A stretch of 64,000 bases of DNA from Haloarcula sebkhae (GTDB lineage Archaea; Halobacteriota; Halobacteria; Halobacteriales; Haloarculaceae). The position numbers and the translations under genes were made by a program. The notes below the pieces were generated by a model. That model did no database searches and was not told where the DNA came from. It saw nothing but the letters and a program-made list of their open reading frames with translations. The first letter of the stretch is position 1, and each line of letters opens with the position of its first letter. The stretch is from assembly GCF_014647415.1 (NCBI RefSeq), contig NZ_BMPD01000010.1, forward strand, positions 1 to 64,000, written 5' to 3'. Positions 17,000-26,289 of the stretch are shown here, piece after piece.

Positions 17000-17136
17000 A
17001 GCCTAACTATCGGGTCTATCCTTCTAGCATAATCTTTGAGTTTAACCTTTGAGTTTAAACGCCCAGTCTAATTCATTAGTCTAACCGTACAGTCTAATCA
17101 TCAATCATAACTATCCATCCTAACTATCAGATCTAA
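17000..17136. repeat. Candidate centromere/iteron array: 11 sites at 13-bp spacing
   Basis: AGTCTAA-like heptamers start at 17000, 17013, 17026, 17039, 17052, 17065, 17078, 17091, 17104, 17117 and 17130, exactly 13 bp apart. The three at 17065-17097 are identical; the others differ by one to three bases (AGCCTAA, GGTCTAT, AGCATAA, AGTTTAA twice, ATCATAA, ATCCTAA, GATCTAA). Lies directly upstream of parA, where plasmid centromeres are often found. An inverted copy (TTAGACT, 17180-17186) lies between the parA TATA box and start codon. Confidence 0.8.
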
Positions 17137-17198
17137 TTGGTTGGCTTTTTTCGTGTGTCTGACGAGTGTTTATATTGGGTTAGACTTATAGGTGAAAC

Positions 17199-18026
17199 AT
17201 GCTCGCGTACACCATTTACAGTGAGGCTGGCGGCGTCGGAAAGACGACGCTCGCTGCGAGCCTCGCGACAGCGCACGCTGAACACGATCGCGATGTTCTG
17301 GCAATTGACCTTGACCCGCAGCAGGGGTCACTGACATACCTGTTAGGAGTCGATGCGCCGCGCAACGATGGGGATGCAGACAACATCGCTCGACATCTTA
17401 TCGACCGGCCACTTGGACCGTTCGCTGACATCGTCCAAGAGACGGACTATGGTTTTGACCTCGTCCCAAACCACGACATGCTGGAGAACCTGCCCAGCCT
17501 CCTCAGCCAAGCTGAAGAGATGGCAGAGGACCTCGGTGAGTTCTTTGCGCCAAACGAGCGTCTGTTTGAGGTCCTCGTTGATGCCGGTGTGATGGAAGAC
17601 TACGACACTATCGTCGTTGACCCGCCAGCGACTGCGGGCCCACAGCTGTACAACGCAATTCACGCGACGCGGTCGCTCGTGGTCCCGGTGGAACCGACTG
17701 GTAAGGGTATGCAGTCCGTTGAGGGGCTCGAAGATGTCGTCATTAACCTGCAAGACTCACTCGATATCGATATCGGCGTGATGGCTGTGATCCCGAATGG
17801 CATCGGGTCAACGAGCGACCAGCAGAAGTATCTTGAACGGATCGGTGACCTCGGTTTCGACGCTCCAGTCGCAATTGCCGACCGCTCCTCACTTTTCGAG
17901 GGGTGTTGGGACACGCAACTGCCGGCGGGCCACTACGTCCAGGAGGTCCGAAGCGCCTACGACTACGAGAAGGAGACACTTGCTCAACTGGATGACCTCG
18001 CGACGCACATTGAGGAGGTGGCGTAG
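17199..18026 (+). CDS. parA: ParA-family partition ATPase
   Basis: 275 residues. The deviant Walker A is AGGVGKTTLA at residues 10-19. The usual signature Lys of KGGVGKT is replaced by Ala, preceded by Glu. Switch I/Walker A' VLAIDLDPQQGSLTYLLG and Walker B TIVVDPPATAGP are present. A TATA box (tttatat, about 17170) precedes the ATG by about 27 bp, suggesting a leaderless transcript. The next gene starts immediately after the stop codon. It should drive replicon segregation together with that partner and the 13-bp array. Confidence 0.9.
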   Translation: MLAYTIYSEAGGVGKTTLAASLATAHAEHDRDVLAIDLDPQQGSLTYLLGVDAPRNDGDADNIARHLIDRPLGPFADIVQETDYGFDLVPNHDMLENLPSLLSQAEEMAEDLGEFFAPNERLFEVLVDAGVMEDYDTIVVDPPATAGPQLYNAIHATRSLVVPVEPTGKGMQSVEGLEDVVINLQDSLDIDIGVMAVIPNGIGSTSDQQKYLERIGDLGFDAPVAIADRSSLFEGCWDTQLPAGHYVQEVRSAYDYEKETLAQLDDLATHIEEVA

Positions 18027-18440
18027 ATGGGCAACGGTATGAAGTCCGGTTCCGGCGAGGACCCGTTTGAGGGCATCGAGAGTGCTACTGAAGATAATGA
18101 CCCAACGGGAGACCACGACGACACGACGGCTCAGTCTGATCCTATTATTAACGATGACCCGACAGACGAAGACGCTAACAACAGCGGCAACAGTGGTGTG
18201 TCGGGACTTCCGTGGAAGTACTCGCGCTCGAATGCAAAGGACGGTCGTGAGATGGTCCAGTTCTTCCTCCAAGAAGAGACCCAGACTGCCGAGGAGGTCG
18301 CACAGTCAGAGCTCGAAAGCCGGCTTGACGAAAATGTCCTGGCGTTAGACCTTCGCGAGGCGGCGTATCAGGTTGCCCTTGAGGAGCATCTCGATGACGT
18401 CGCAGACCGGCTACGAGAGTGGGGCTACGACGCAGAGTGA
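18027..18440 (+). CDS. Probable centromere-binding partner of ParA
   Basis: 137 residues. The first 60 are disordered, Asp/Thr/Asn-rich. The C-terminal half (WKYSRSNAKDGREMVQFFLQEETQTAEEV...LREAAYQVALEEHLDDVADRLREWGY) is helical and probably the DNA-binding or dimerising part. Its ATG directly follows the parA stop codon. By position it should bind the upstream 13-bp array; no ParB motif is visible, so this is inference from context. Confidence 0.65.
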   Translation: MGNGMKSGSGEDPFEGIESATEDNDPTGDHDDTTAQSDPIINDDPTDEDANNSGNSGVSGLPWKYSRSNAKDGREMVQFFLQEETQTAEEVAQSELESRLDENVLALDLREAAYQVALEEHLDDVADRLREWGYDAE

Positions 18441-19021
18441 ACATCCCGCGTTGAAAATATACGTGCCACTATTCTCTAGATGCACAGTTTGAGCCTGTTG
18501 TATAGTCGGCTGGCCAGACCGTATGAAGCCGTTGTACGAGCAACCGAACTATGAGGTCAGCATTTACAGCAACTCAAATGCGTATAATTTCACGGCTGTA
18601 AGTAGAAGGTTTCACACTAGTTGAGACTGGTGCTCTCAATGCATACGGCTATGCTTCCCGCAGTTCATTCAAAAGGCCGTGGTGAATCGCTAGATTTCGC
18701 GTGATTTCACTGTTTTATCACCTGCTTGGTGTTATGAACTGCACACATCAAGACGTGTTACAGAAGTTTACCGTACAAAGTCCGCGTACCCGAAACGGAG
18801 TATGAACAAGAACTAGAGCGAACTTGCAAGCCCCGAGCGTGTGTGGGTTATCATAACAGCGTTTTGAGGGCTGAAATCTGCCTTGGGCGGATCGAAGAGT
18901 CGACCTTCTGGAGAACGGATTAGCTGTGGTATCATACCATTGTACTAATTCACGTTAGCGATCCCCCAGCCACGGCCTGAACCGAAACCCACTACACACG
19001 ACGATTGGTACACCCTAATCT
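18441..19021. other. 580-bp intergenic region, possible IS remnants
   Basis: No ORF of coding character. A short plus-strand reading at about 18733 (MNCTHQDVLQKFTVQ) ends after some 20 codons and could be a transposon fossil. Nothing further is supported. Confidence 0.3.
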
Positions 19022-19873
19022 ATGCTGGCATTGCCAGCCTTAAGTATGATATCCGCAGTTCTCGTACAGCTGAGTGAAATCAGCATCACAAGTGGCTACG
19101 GACTGGTGGTGTTTTTTCTGATTGGTCTCTTCGGGGGTGCACACTGTCTCGGAATGTGTGGCCCGCTCGTTGCAACCTATGCTGAGCGTATGGAAACTCA
19201 GGACCGGTGGTCGAGCGCACTCACTCTGTATGAGGTGCGTCAGCACACGCTGTTCAACATTGGCCGGACGATGAGCTATGCTACCATCGGATGCGTCTTC
19301 GGGGCTGCCGGCGCGTTACTGTACGGAACCATCGGGCTCGCTGGATTTCTGCGGCCAGCTCAGGGTGTCGTCGGTATCTGCATCGGCGTAGCAATTATTA
19401 TTATGGGACTCACCCGGTTAGCTGGCTACAAACAAGGAGCCGTTGAAGGAGTTGTTGCCGGTACTGGTATCGGCTCACTATTCGCGCGGACCTACGCAGT
19501 CATTTCAACACGGGTCGACCGCTGGGTCAACAGTATCGGCATCATCGGCCTCGGCGCGCTTCATGGGTTGTTGCCGTGTATGCTTCTTTATCCGGCATTC
19601 CTGTACGCGTTTGCTCAGGGCTCACCTGTATATGGCCTCCTCTCGCTCGGTGCGCTCGGGGCAGGGACGGTCCCCAGTGTGTTTCTCTACGGAACAGTTA
19701 TCCAATCAGTGAGCACGCGCCAGCGACAGGTAGTCCATTACGGACTCGGTGTGTTGTTCGTTGGGCTTGGATACATACTGGTAGCAATGGGATTCATGCG
19801 GTTTGGCGTCATGCTCCCGTTACCAGATATCCCGTACTATCAGCCGATCTCCGAATCGGGGGCGGTTGCGTAA
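19022..19873 (+). CDS. TauE/SafE-type (UreH-like) membrane protein
   Basis: 283 residues with about six membrane helices. FGGAHCLGMCGPLVA near residue 40 is the UreH/DsbD-like half-transporter signature. A second GLGALHGLLPCMLLYPAF stretch near residue 175 repeats it. Proteins of this type sit beside copper-ATPase genes in cytochrome-oxidase assembly loci. The copper ATPase gene follows by 1 bp, so a joint role in copper delivery is likely. In-frame ATGs at 19022 and 19046 are both possible starts. Confidence 0.75.
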   Translation: MLALPALSMISAVLVQLSEISITSGYGLVVFFLIGLFGGAHCLGMCGPLVATYAERMETQDRWSSALTLYEVRQHTLFNIGRTMSYATIGCVFGAAGALLYGTIGLAGFLRPAQGVVGICIGVAIIIMGLTRLAGYKQGAVEGVVAGTGIGSLFARTYAVISTRVDRWVNSIGIIGLGALHGLLPCMLLYPAFLYAFAQGSPVYGLLSLGALGAGTVPSVFLYGTVIQSVSTRQRQVVHYGLGVLFVGLGYILVAMGFMRFGVMLPLPDIPYYQPISESGAVA

Positions 19874-19874
19874 C

Positions 19875-22310
19875 ATGTCCACCTGTACACTCTGTGACCT
19901 CCCTATCGAAGACCCGATTACCGACGATGACATTGCCGGTGAGTTCTGCTGTCGGGGCTGTCTAGAGGTCGCACACTTGGTCGACAACGGCGAGGATGTC
20001 GACCTTTCAGTTGCGGCCGTCCGTGACCGTGTTGAGGCCGAGGATTCCAGGCTCGATGTCCCCGAGGGCGCCGAAACGGCCTACCTCTCGATAGACGGAA
20101 TGCACTGTCAGACCTGTGAAGGGTTCATTGAGCTCCTTGCCGAAGAAGAGGAAGGCGTTCACGAGGCACGCGCGAGTTATGCGACAGAAATGGCGCAGGT
20201 GGTGTATGACCCTGACTGCATCAATCGCAACGCGATCGCTGCGGCACTAAGTCGACTGGGCTACCGAGCCCACGGTCCCGATGAAGAAAACGACTCACTG
20301 CGTTCACGCGTCGAGTTCGGCAAATACCGTTCGGTGCTCGCGGCGGTTCTGATGATGCCTGTGCTGATCCTCTACGTTCTGTTCATATACCCGGTATATC
20401 TCGGCATCTATCCCGAGAGTTTCCTCTATGGGAGTACTGTTGAGGCGATGGTGTTCTGGCCACTAATCGTCTGGAGCACACTCATACTCATCGGACTTGG
20501 ATACCCGGTCTTCCGTGGAGCCTACGTGAGCTTGAAAGTCGGTCGCCCTAACATGGACGTGTTGATAGCTATCGCGGTACTCGCAGCGTATCTCTATTCG
20601 CTGGTAGCCTACTTTACGGGCGGGCGTGACCCGTACTTCGACGTCGCAGTGATGGTGCTCGCAATCGTCACCATCGGAAACCACCTTGAGTCACGGATCA
20701 AACACGCTGCGCTCGGAAATCGCGCCGACCTCACGGATTCACGCGTCGATAAGGCCCGCCGGCTCGATGATGACAGTGAGGCCACTGAAACCATCGAGAT
20801 TGCAAAGTGTGAGCCTGGCGACCGGCTGTTAGTCAAACCTGGTGAACGGGTCCCGGTTGACGGCCATATCGTCGACGGGACTGCCGCGATCGACGAGGCA
20901 CTCATCACGGGTGAATCCCTCCCACAACGAAAATCTGAAGGAGACAGTGTACTCGGCGGGTCGATTCTTACAGACAATGCGATCGTCGTTGAAGTTGGTC
21001 CAGAAAAAACCAGTACGATGGATCGCCTCGTTGAGCTCCTTTGGAACGTCAAGAGCTCTGCCACAGGTGTTCAGCATATTGTCAACCGCTTTGCGGTACT
21101 GTTCGTTCCATTCGTACTTGGACTTGCCGCGCTGACTGCCACTGGCTGGTTCGTCCTTGGCAACGATCCGAATACAGCTATAATGGCCGGTGTCTCCGTG
21201 CTAGTAGTCTCGTGTCCGTGCTCGCTCGGTATCGCCACCCCACTTGCTCTTGCGGCGGCTACCCGCGATGCCACGGACAATCGCACACTTATTCTCAATG
21301 AGACAGTACTTGAGCGGATCGACGACTCCTCAGTCGTTGTGTTCGACAAGACTGGGACGCTCACTACTGGGGAGATGGAGCTTGTGGACGTTGTTGGCGA
21401 CGATCCTGACGAAGTACTTGCGATGGCGGCTGCCGTCGAACGTCGGTCAAGCCACCCCATCGCCGCTGCGATCGACGATGCCGCCCCACCGACCACGCGC
21501 TCGGTGTCAAGCTTCAAAAGCGCCGACCGTACCGTGTCCGCACTCGTCGACGATACGCGTGTAGTTATCGGCCATCCAGACTCCTTCGATGCTGACGCGT
21601 GGACGATTCCCACGGAGATAGAAGCAGCCGTTACACACGCTTACGAGTCGGGCACTCATCCCACGGCTGTTGCTTGGGAGGGCGCCGTCCAAGGAATCGT
21701 TACAGTCCGAGATACGCCGCGGGAGAACTGGGACCGCGTCGTTTCAGATATCACAGACGCGAACCGGGATATCGTCGTACTGACTGGCGACGACGAGCGG
21801 ATGACCGAGACGTTTGCGAACCATCCCGCAGTTGATCACGTATTCGCAGGCGTGCGCCCCGAGTCGAAGGAAGTGATCGTCCAAGGACTCCGCGAGCGCG
21901 GGACGACGACAATGATCGGCGACGGAACGAACGATGCGCCCGCACTCGCAAGCGCCGACCTCGGGATCGCGGTGTCAAGCGGCACCGATCTGGCAATTGA
22001 GGCGGCCGATGCAGTAGTGCTTGATGACCGTCTCGACGCCGTTCCCGAAGTCTTCGAGCTGGCGAGTGTAACTCGAAGCCGGATCAAACAGAATCTCATC
22101 TGGGCGGCCGGCTACAATGCGATAGTGCTTCCATTGGCGATGATCGGCATGATCACGCCGCTGATCGCCGCCGTTCTGATGGCTATCAGTAGCCTTATTG
22201 TCGTCTTTAATTCGAAGCGCCGCTTGGTCCCAGCGAATGGAGAGCATTCAGGTGAAACCGACTCTAGCGAACGCACTGAGCGAACCAGCCCTCCAGCACA
22301 TTCGGACTGA
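19875..22310 (+). CDS. P1B-type heavy-metal (copper) transporting ATPase
   Basis: 811 residues from the ATG at 19875. A Cys cluster at residues 4-29 (CTLC...CCRGC) forms an N-terminal metal site. An HMA domain has GMHCQTCEG near residue 76. Then come TGES (phosphatase loop), the ion-binding SCPCSLG in helix 6, phosphorylation motif DKTGTLTTG and hinge GDGTNDAP. CPC plus the extra Cys-rich N-terminus resembles CcoI/FixI and CopA2-type exporters that load oxidases. Translationally linked to the TauE-like gene. Confidence 0.9.
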   Translation: MSTCTLCDLPIEDPITDDDIAGEFCCRGCLEVAHLVDNGEDVDLSVAAVRDRVEAEDSRLDVPEGAETAYLSIDGMHCQTCEGFIELLAEEEEGVHEARASYATEMAQVVYDPDCINRNAIAAALSRLGYRAHGPDEENDSLRSRVEFGKYRSVLAAVLMMPVLILYVLFIYPVYLGIYPESFLYGSTVEAMVFWPLIVWSTLILIGLGYPVFRGAYVSLKVGRPNMDVLIAIAVLAAYLYSLVAYFTGGRDPYFDVAVMVLAIVTIGNHLESRIKHAALGNRADLTDSRVDKARRLDDDSEATETIEIAKCEPGDRLLVKPGERVPVDGHIVDGTAAIDEALITGESLPQRKSEGDSVLGGSILTDNAIVVEVGPEKTSTMDRLVELLWNVKSSATGVQHIVNRFAVLFVPFVLGLAALTATGWFVLGNDPNTAIMAGVSVLVVSCPCSLGIATPLALAAATRDATDNRTLILNETVLERIDDSSVVVFDKTGTLTTGEMELVDVVGDDPDEVLAMAAAVERRSSHPIAAAIDDAAPPTTRSVSSFKSADRTVSALVDDTRVVIGHPDSFDADAWTIPTEIEAAVTHAYESGTHPTAVAWEGAVQGIVTVRDTPRENWDRVVSDITDANRDIVVLTGDDERMTETFANHPAVDHVFAGVRPESKEVIVQGLRERGTTTMIGDGTNDAPALASADLGIAVSSGTDLAIEAADAVVLDDRLDAVPEVFELASVTRSRIKQNLIWAAGYNAIVLPLAMIGMITPLIAAVLMAISSLIVVFNSKRRLVPANGEHSGETDSSERTERTSPPAHSD

Positions 22311-22400
22311 GTGCTCGAACGCAAGCATCATCGGTAACCATCCTACTACGCTTTCTAGCTACAGTCTGCTACAGCACGCGATTTAGTCAGCGGTTCGCAC

Positions 22401-23125
22401 CTACTCGCTGAAAGTACCCGCTACAAGCAGTGGGAAGACGAGCGTTGCTTCTGCTTCAACCTGCGTATAATTCGTCTGTTCATCGTCTTTGATTTTTGTT
22501 CCCCACGATACTGCCTCGTTCGGGGTGCTCCAGAGAGTGATCCATCCCCTTCCATACCCGTCGAGATGGAGACGATATAATCAGCCCCACCTCGGAACAG
22601 ATTTGTCATGAACCCATGGTTTCTCGGGACTCCGCCTCCGATTGCGGTCAGGCCTGTCGTATCAGCAAGCATCCCATCCTCGATAAGCGAGTCAAATCAT
22701 CGAAGAAGTCCTGAAGGTATTGCCCCAACCAGACGTATCGGTCGGAAGGGACGAAGAGATTTTCAAGGCGGTTAATACCCTGTTCCCGGAGCGCGGCTTC
22801 GTACGCATCCAACTCCCCGTTTTGAACGGCTTCGCCGTCTTGATGATACCCTCCGCCAGTACCCCCGCAGTCGTAATAAGCACATCGACGTATCCTTCGC
22901 GAACGAGATAGGCGACAACTTCACGCTGCCCCGATGAGATGATATTCGACGTGCATGTGAGATAGATTGTGGCATCGGCGTCTTGCATTTACTCGGCGAT
23001 GTCGATAGCCTCCGCGAGTCGCATTAGCTGAAAGCCCATCGTTGCATATGCCTCCAACGACTCCTGAAAATCAAATTCTCCACGGAAATCATAGCCCTAC
23101 ACGTCTAGCGTGGACAGAAATTCGT
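22401..23125 (-). pseudogene. dys: Deoxyhypusine synthase pseudogene
   Basis: Pieces in different minus-strand frames match deoxyhypusine synthase in order. These are GYDFRGEFDF and YATMGFQLMRLAEAIDIAE (then a stop), DATIYLTCTSNIISSGQREVVAYLVREGYVDVLITTAG, IKTAKPFKTG, TGLTAIGGGVPRNH, NLFRGGADYIVSISTG, and ATLVFPLLVAGTFSE before the stop at 22401. At least two frameshifts, one internal stop and a missing N-terminus show decay. The intact gene modifies eIF5A and is normally chromosomal and essential, so this is a redundant copy. Confidence 0.85.
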
Positions 23126-23272
23126 CACTTCCCGGAACAATATGCTCGTGTGACTCGTCGTCCATATCGGCAATTAGCAGGATGCCGGTTTGAATCGTTC
23201 GAGACTGGTCGTTGCTTCTCGGTACACACAAGTGTACTGAGCAGAGAACGGGACGGCAAGAAGTCGGTGGGG

Positions 23273-24271
23273 TTACCCCCCGTAGCCCTCACCCTCGATT
23301 GGGCCGCTAAACACGCCGTAGAGAAACTTGAAGTACCACAGCACCAGCAGCAGCACCGGGAATCCGAGAACGGTCACGAGGTTCAGCGCTAGCGGCGACA
23401 CGACCACTTCCCTAACCAGCAGCCCGGTCGGCGGATAGATCGTCGGGTACAGCAGAATTGCGACCAAGATCGTCAACAGTGTGGGGAGCGCCAGTGCGCT
23501 CGCCAGCCAGGCCCGGTACTGGCCGCGTCTGGCCAGCACGCTCCCGATCAGCCCCACGGCGACCGAGAGGGCGACGACTGCAGCCACGGGAAGCGAGAGC
23601 ACTGTGTCAGCGGCGCCACCCGCGTCGGTCAGGACAACAGTTCCCAGCAGTACGATAACCCCACTAAGGTATGCCAGTGTTGCACCGATGCCGTACGTAC
23701 GTAGTTCTGACGCTAGGCCGGGCTCGGTTTTGGCCGCGAGGAACGCCGCACCTGTGACGACCGAGACCGCGACCAAGCCGACACCAGTCAGCACAACCGG
23801 CAGCGTCGCCTCGCCGAACAGCCAGCGGCCGGCGAGCATTCCAAACAGCAGCGGCGCGAACACGCTGCCCCCGACGAAGGCGTAGTCGGTGTAGCGCTTC
23901 CACCGCTCATCATTGCGCTGCTCGCGAAGCTCCGGGCCGAGTCCACGGAACACCAATGCGAGGACCACCCCAATTGCGACCAAATAATTGTCCGCAAGGA
24001 GGCGGGAGTACACCCGTGGGAACGCCGCCAGCAGCATCGTCCCGAAGGCGACGAGCCACACCTCGTTGGCATCCCAGACTGGACCGAACGCCGACAGGAA
24101 GGTCTCCCGCTCGTGTTCGTCCGTCCGGGTTGCGTACAGTATTCCGATGCCGAAGTCAAATCCGTCGAGGACGACATACATCCCCAGTGCGAACAGCACG
24201 GCACCGAACCATATCTCCGGCAGCGACTCGACGAGGTAGGTGTCGACGGGCAACAGCGAGTCAGTCATCAT
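23273..24271 (-). CDS. cydB: Cytochrome bd quinol oxidase subunit II
   Basis: 332 residues with about eight to nine membrane helices. The N-terminus has YVVLDGFDFGIGIL and FGPVWDANEVWLVAFGTMLLAAFP, the hallmark CydB segments. It starts inside the end of cydA (11-bp overlap), so translation is coupled. It supports the haem-bearing subunit I in quinol oxidation with oxygen at low oxygen or under stress. GC-rich, typical host-like codon use. Confidence 0.92.
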   Translation of the reverse strand: MMTDSLLPVDTYLVESLPEIWFGAVLFALGMYVVLDGFDFGIGILYATRTDEHERETFLSAFGPVWDANEVWLVAFGTMLLAAFPRVYSRLLADNYLVAIGVVLALVFRGLGPELREQRNDERWKRYTDYAFVGGSVFAPLLFGMLAGRWLFGEATLPVVLTGVGLVAVSVVTGAAFLAAKTEPGLASELRTYGIGATLAYLSGVIVLLGTVVLTDAGGAADTVLSLPVAAVVALSVAVGLIGSVLARRGQYRAWLASALALPTLLTILVAILLYPTIYPPTGLLVREVVVSPLALNLVTVLGFPVLLLVLWYFKFLYGVFSGPIEGEGYGG

Positions 24272-25709
24272 CGCTCACTCCTGGGAGCGGACCGTGCCAG
24301 CGGCCCTCACTCGACTCTCGGACGCCGAGTAACTGGAGTTCCTCCCGGATCAGCCACTTCAGGGTGTACAGGGCTGTCAACACTAACCCGACGTAGACGA
24401 CAACGAAACCGACTAGGGTCAGCGTCGCCTCCGTCCCGGTTAGTGTTGAGGAGACCGCCTCACTAGTCCTGAGTTCGTCTTGGATGACCCACGGTTGGCG
24501 GCCGATCTCGGTGACGTACCAGCCAGTGAGCAACGCTGCGTAGCCGAGTGGCGATGCAGCGATCATCGCCTTCAGGTAGCGTGTGTTGTCAGACAGTCGC
24601 CCGCGGTACATGAGGTACCCGCCCCACAGCGCCAGCCCGATAAACAAGAACCCGAGCCCGACCATGAAACGGAACGACCAGAACACGAGTGCTACAGGGG
24701 GGTTTTCATCGTACTCGTTCAGTCCGATGATCTCGGCGTCAAAGTCCCCGCCACTGGCGAGGAACGACCCAACTGCGGGGAGGCTCACGGTGACGAGGTT
24801 CTCGGCTCGCGGGTCGGTGAGTGCTTCGGGTGACTTCGGAAACGCAAGCAGGTGTAGGTCGGCCTGCCCCGTCTCGTAGTGAGCCTCCATCGCGGCAAAC
24901 TTCTGTGGCTGGGTCTCCTCCACGTGGCGGCCGTAGGCGTCGCCGTGGACCGCCTGGAACGGTGCGGAGACAATCAAGAGTACGACAGCCATCTTGAGTG
25001 CGGTGTTCCAGGCTTCAGTGTCGGGCTTTTTCCATACGATGTACGCCGAAACGCCTGCAACCAGTAGTGCGACCGAAATAACCGACGCGTTCATCATATG
25101 GACGTACATCCAAGGCATTCGTGGGGTGAGGAACGCGGCGAACGGATCGGTTAGTTTGGCGACCTCCATCCCGTTGCGGGTGACCATCTCGTAGCCCCGT
25201 GGTGTCTGCATCCAGGCGTTAACGATCAGGATCCAGAACCCCGATAGCCAAGCGCCGAAGCCGACGAGTACCGACGAGATGAGGTATGTTCGGTCCTCAA
25301 CGCGGTCGCGGCCGTACAGCAACACGCCAAGGAAGACAGCCTCTAAGAAGAACGCCATCTTCGCCTCGAAGGCCAGTGGGCCGCCGATCAGTTCACCGGC
25401 CACCTCGGCGAACTGTGGGAAGTTTGTGCCGAACTGGAAGCTCATCGGAATCCCGGTAACTGTACCCATCACGAAGCCGGCAGCGAAAACCTTCACCCAG
25501 AACGAGCGCAATCGCGCATACCGCTGCTCGCTCGTGCGTACGTCTTTCCAAGTGAAATAGATAATAAACGGGGCGAGCCCGATCGAAAGGGACGCGAAGA
25601 TGATGTGAACGGAGATTGTCCATCCGAACTGCATGCGGCTCGCGAGTTTCGGAGAGAGGGACGCCGCCCACACTGGGCTGACGGCGTTCAGTGGTATGAT
25701 TGGACCCAT
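24261..25709 (-). CDS. cydA: Cytochrome bd quinol oxidase subunit I
   Basis: 482 residues, about nine helices. Recognised by RMQFGWTISVHIIFASLSIGLAP at the N-terminus (His is the b595 ligand), HMMNASV (b558 His), FRFMVGLGF (b558 Met) and the GRQPW motif. The quinol-binding Q-loop between helices 6 and 7 is of the short type. First gene of the cydAB operon; no cydX-like or cydCD gene was seen downstream. Confidence 0.93.
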   Translation of the reverse strand: MGPIIPLNAVSPVWAASLSPKLASRMQFGWTISVHIIFASLSIGLAPFIIYFTWKDVRTSEQRYARLRSFWVKVFAAGFVMGTVTGIPMSFQFGTNFPQFAEVAGELIGGPLAFEAKMAFFLEAVFLGVLLYGRDRVEDRTYLISSVLVGFGAWLSGFWILIVNAWMQTPRGYEMVTRNGMEVAKLTDPFAAFLTPRMPWMYVHMMNASVISVALLVAGVSAYIVWKKPDTEAWNTALKMAVVLLIVSAPFQAVHGDAYGRHVEETQPQKFAAMEAHYETGQADLHLLAFPKSPEALTDPRAENLVTVSLPAVGSFLASGGDFDAEIIGLNEYDENPPVALVFWSFRFMVGLGFLFIGLALWGGYLMYRGRLSDNTRYLKAMIAASPLGYAALLTGWYVTEIGRQPWVIQDELRTSEAVSSTLTGTEATLTLVGFVVVYVGLVLTALYTLKWLIREELQLLGVRESSEGRWHGPLPGVSDDD

Positions 25710-26289
25710 TCACCTCACGCTACAGCACAATAGCTTATGAATAGGTCCTCGGTTTCCACTTTGGAGAATTCACCACAAAGTATTCCATTATTAGAACCGT
25801 ACTTCTTCTACACCTCAATTGCAGGATGAGTAGACGAAATCTGATAGAGAGAGTTGACTGGTAAGTACGAACACTCGCCGATGGTGACGGCAAATAATAC
25901 GCTGACGCTGTTGAAGAAGGAAACCGGAATCGGATAGTGAGGTTTTCCACCGTGATAGTGCGGCGTCTGGGTGGCAACACTCTTAGAAGTCTTCGGAATT
26001 CGGAGATGTGGTTAGTATTTCAGCAGGAACGGGTGGTTGAGAGCTATTCTGGAGCGGTTCCGTTCGACGATTCGTCCAAATGTACGCATTACAGTCCCGC
26101 TAAACCCGCTGTAGTCTCAACTTCCAAGGTTTCAAATTCCGTATAGCGGTATGCCATTTACCAATGTCGGTAAAGCCAATAAATGCAGTATAGAGGATAC
26201 TGAAACGGCGATATTCTGGTTTTGGGTTAGGTTTGTATTAGGGAAATAAGCACCACCAGTTTTACCCGGACCGGCGCTGTACGGGAAGC
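25710..26289. other. 580-bp intergenic region between cydA and the integrase
   Basis: Holds the divergent promoters of cydAB and the integrase. No ORF with coding character on either strand. Position and changing base composition fit the left edge of the accessory island that begins with the integrase. Confidence 0.35.

Noticed and set aside
17000-17136. CRISPR array upstream of parA
   Set aside because: The unit is 7 bp at 13-bp spacing, far shorter than any CRISPR repeat-spacer unit, and there are no cas genes.
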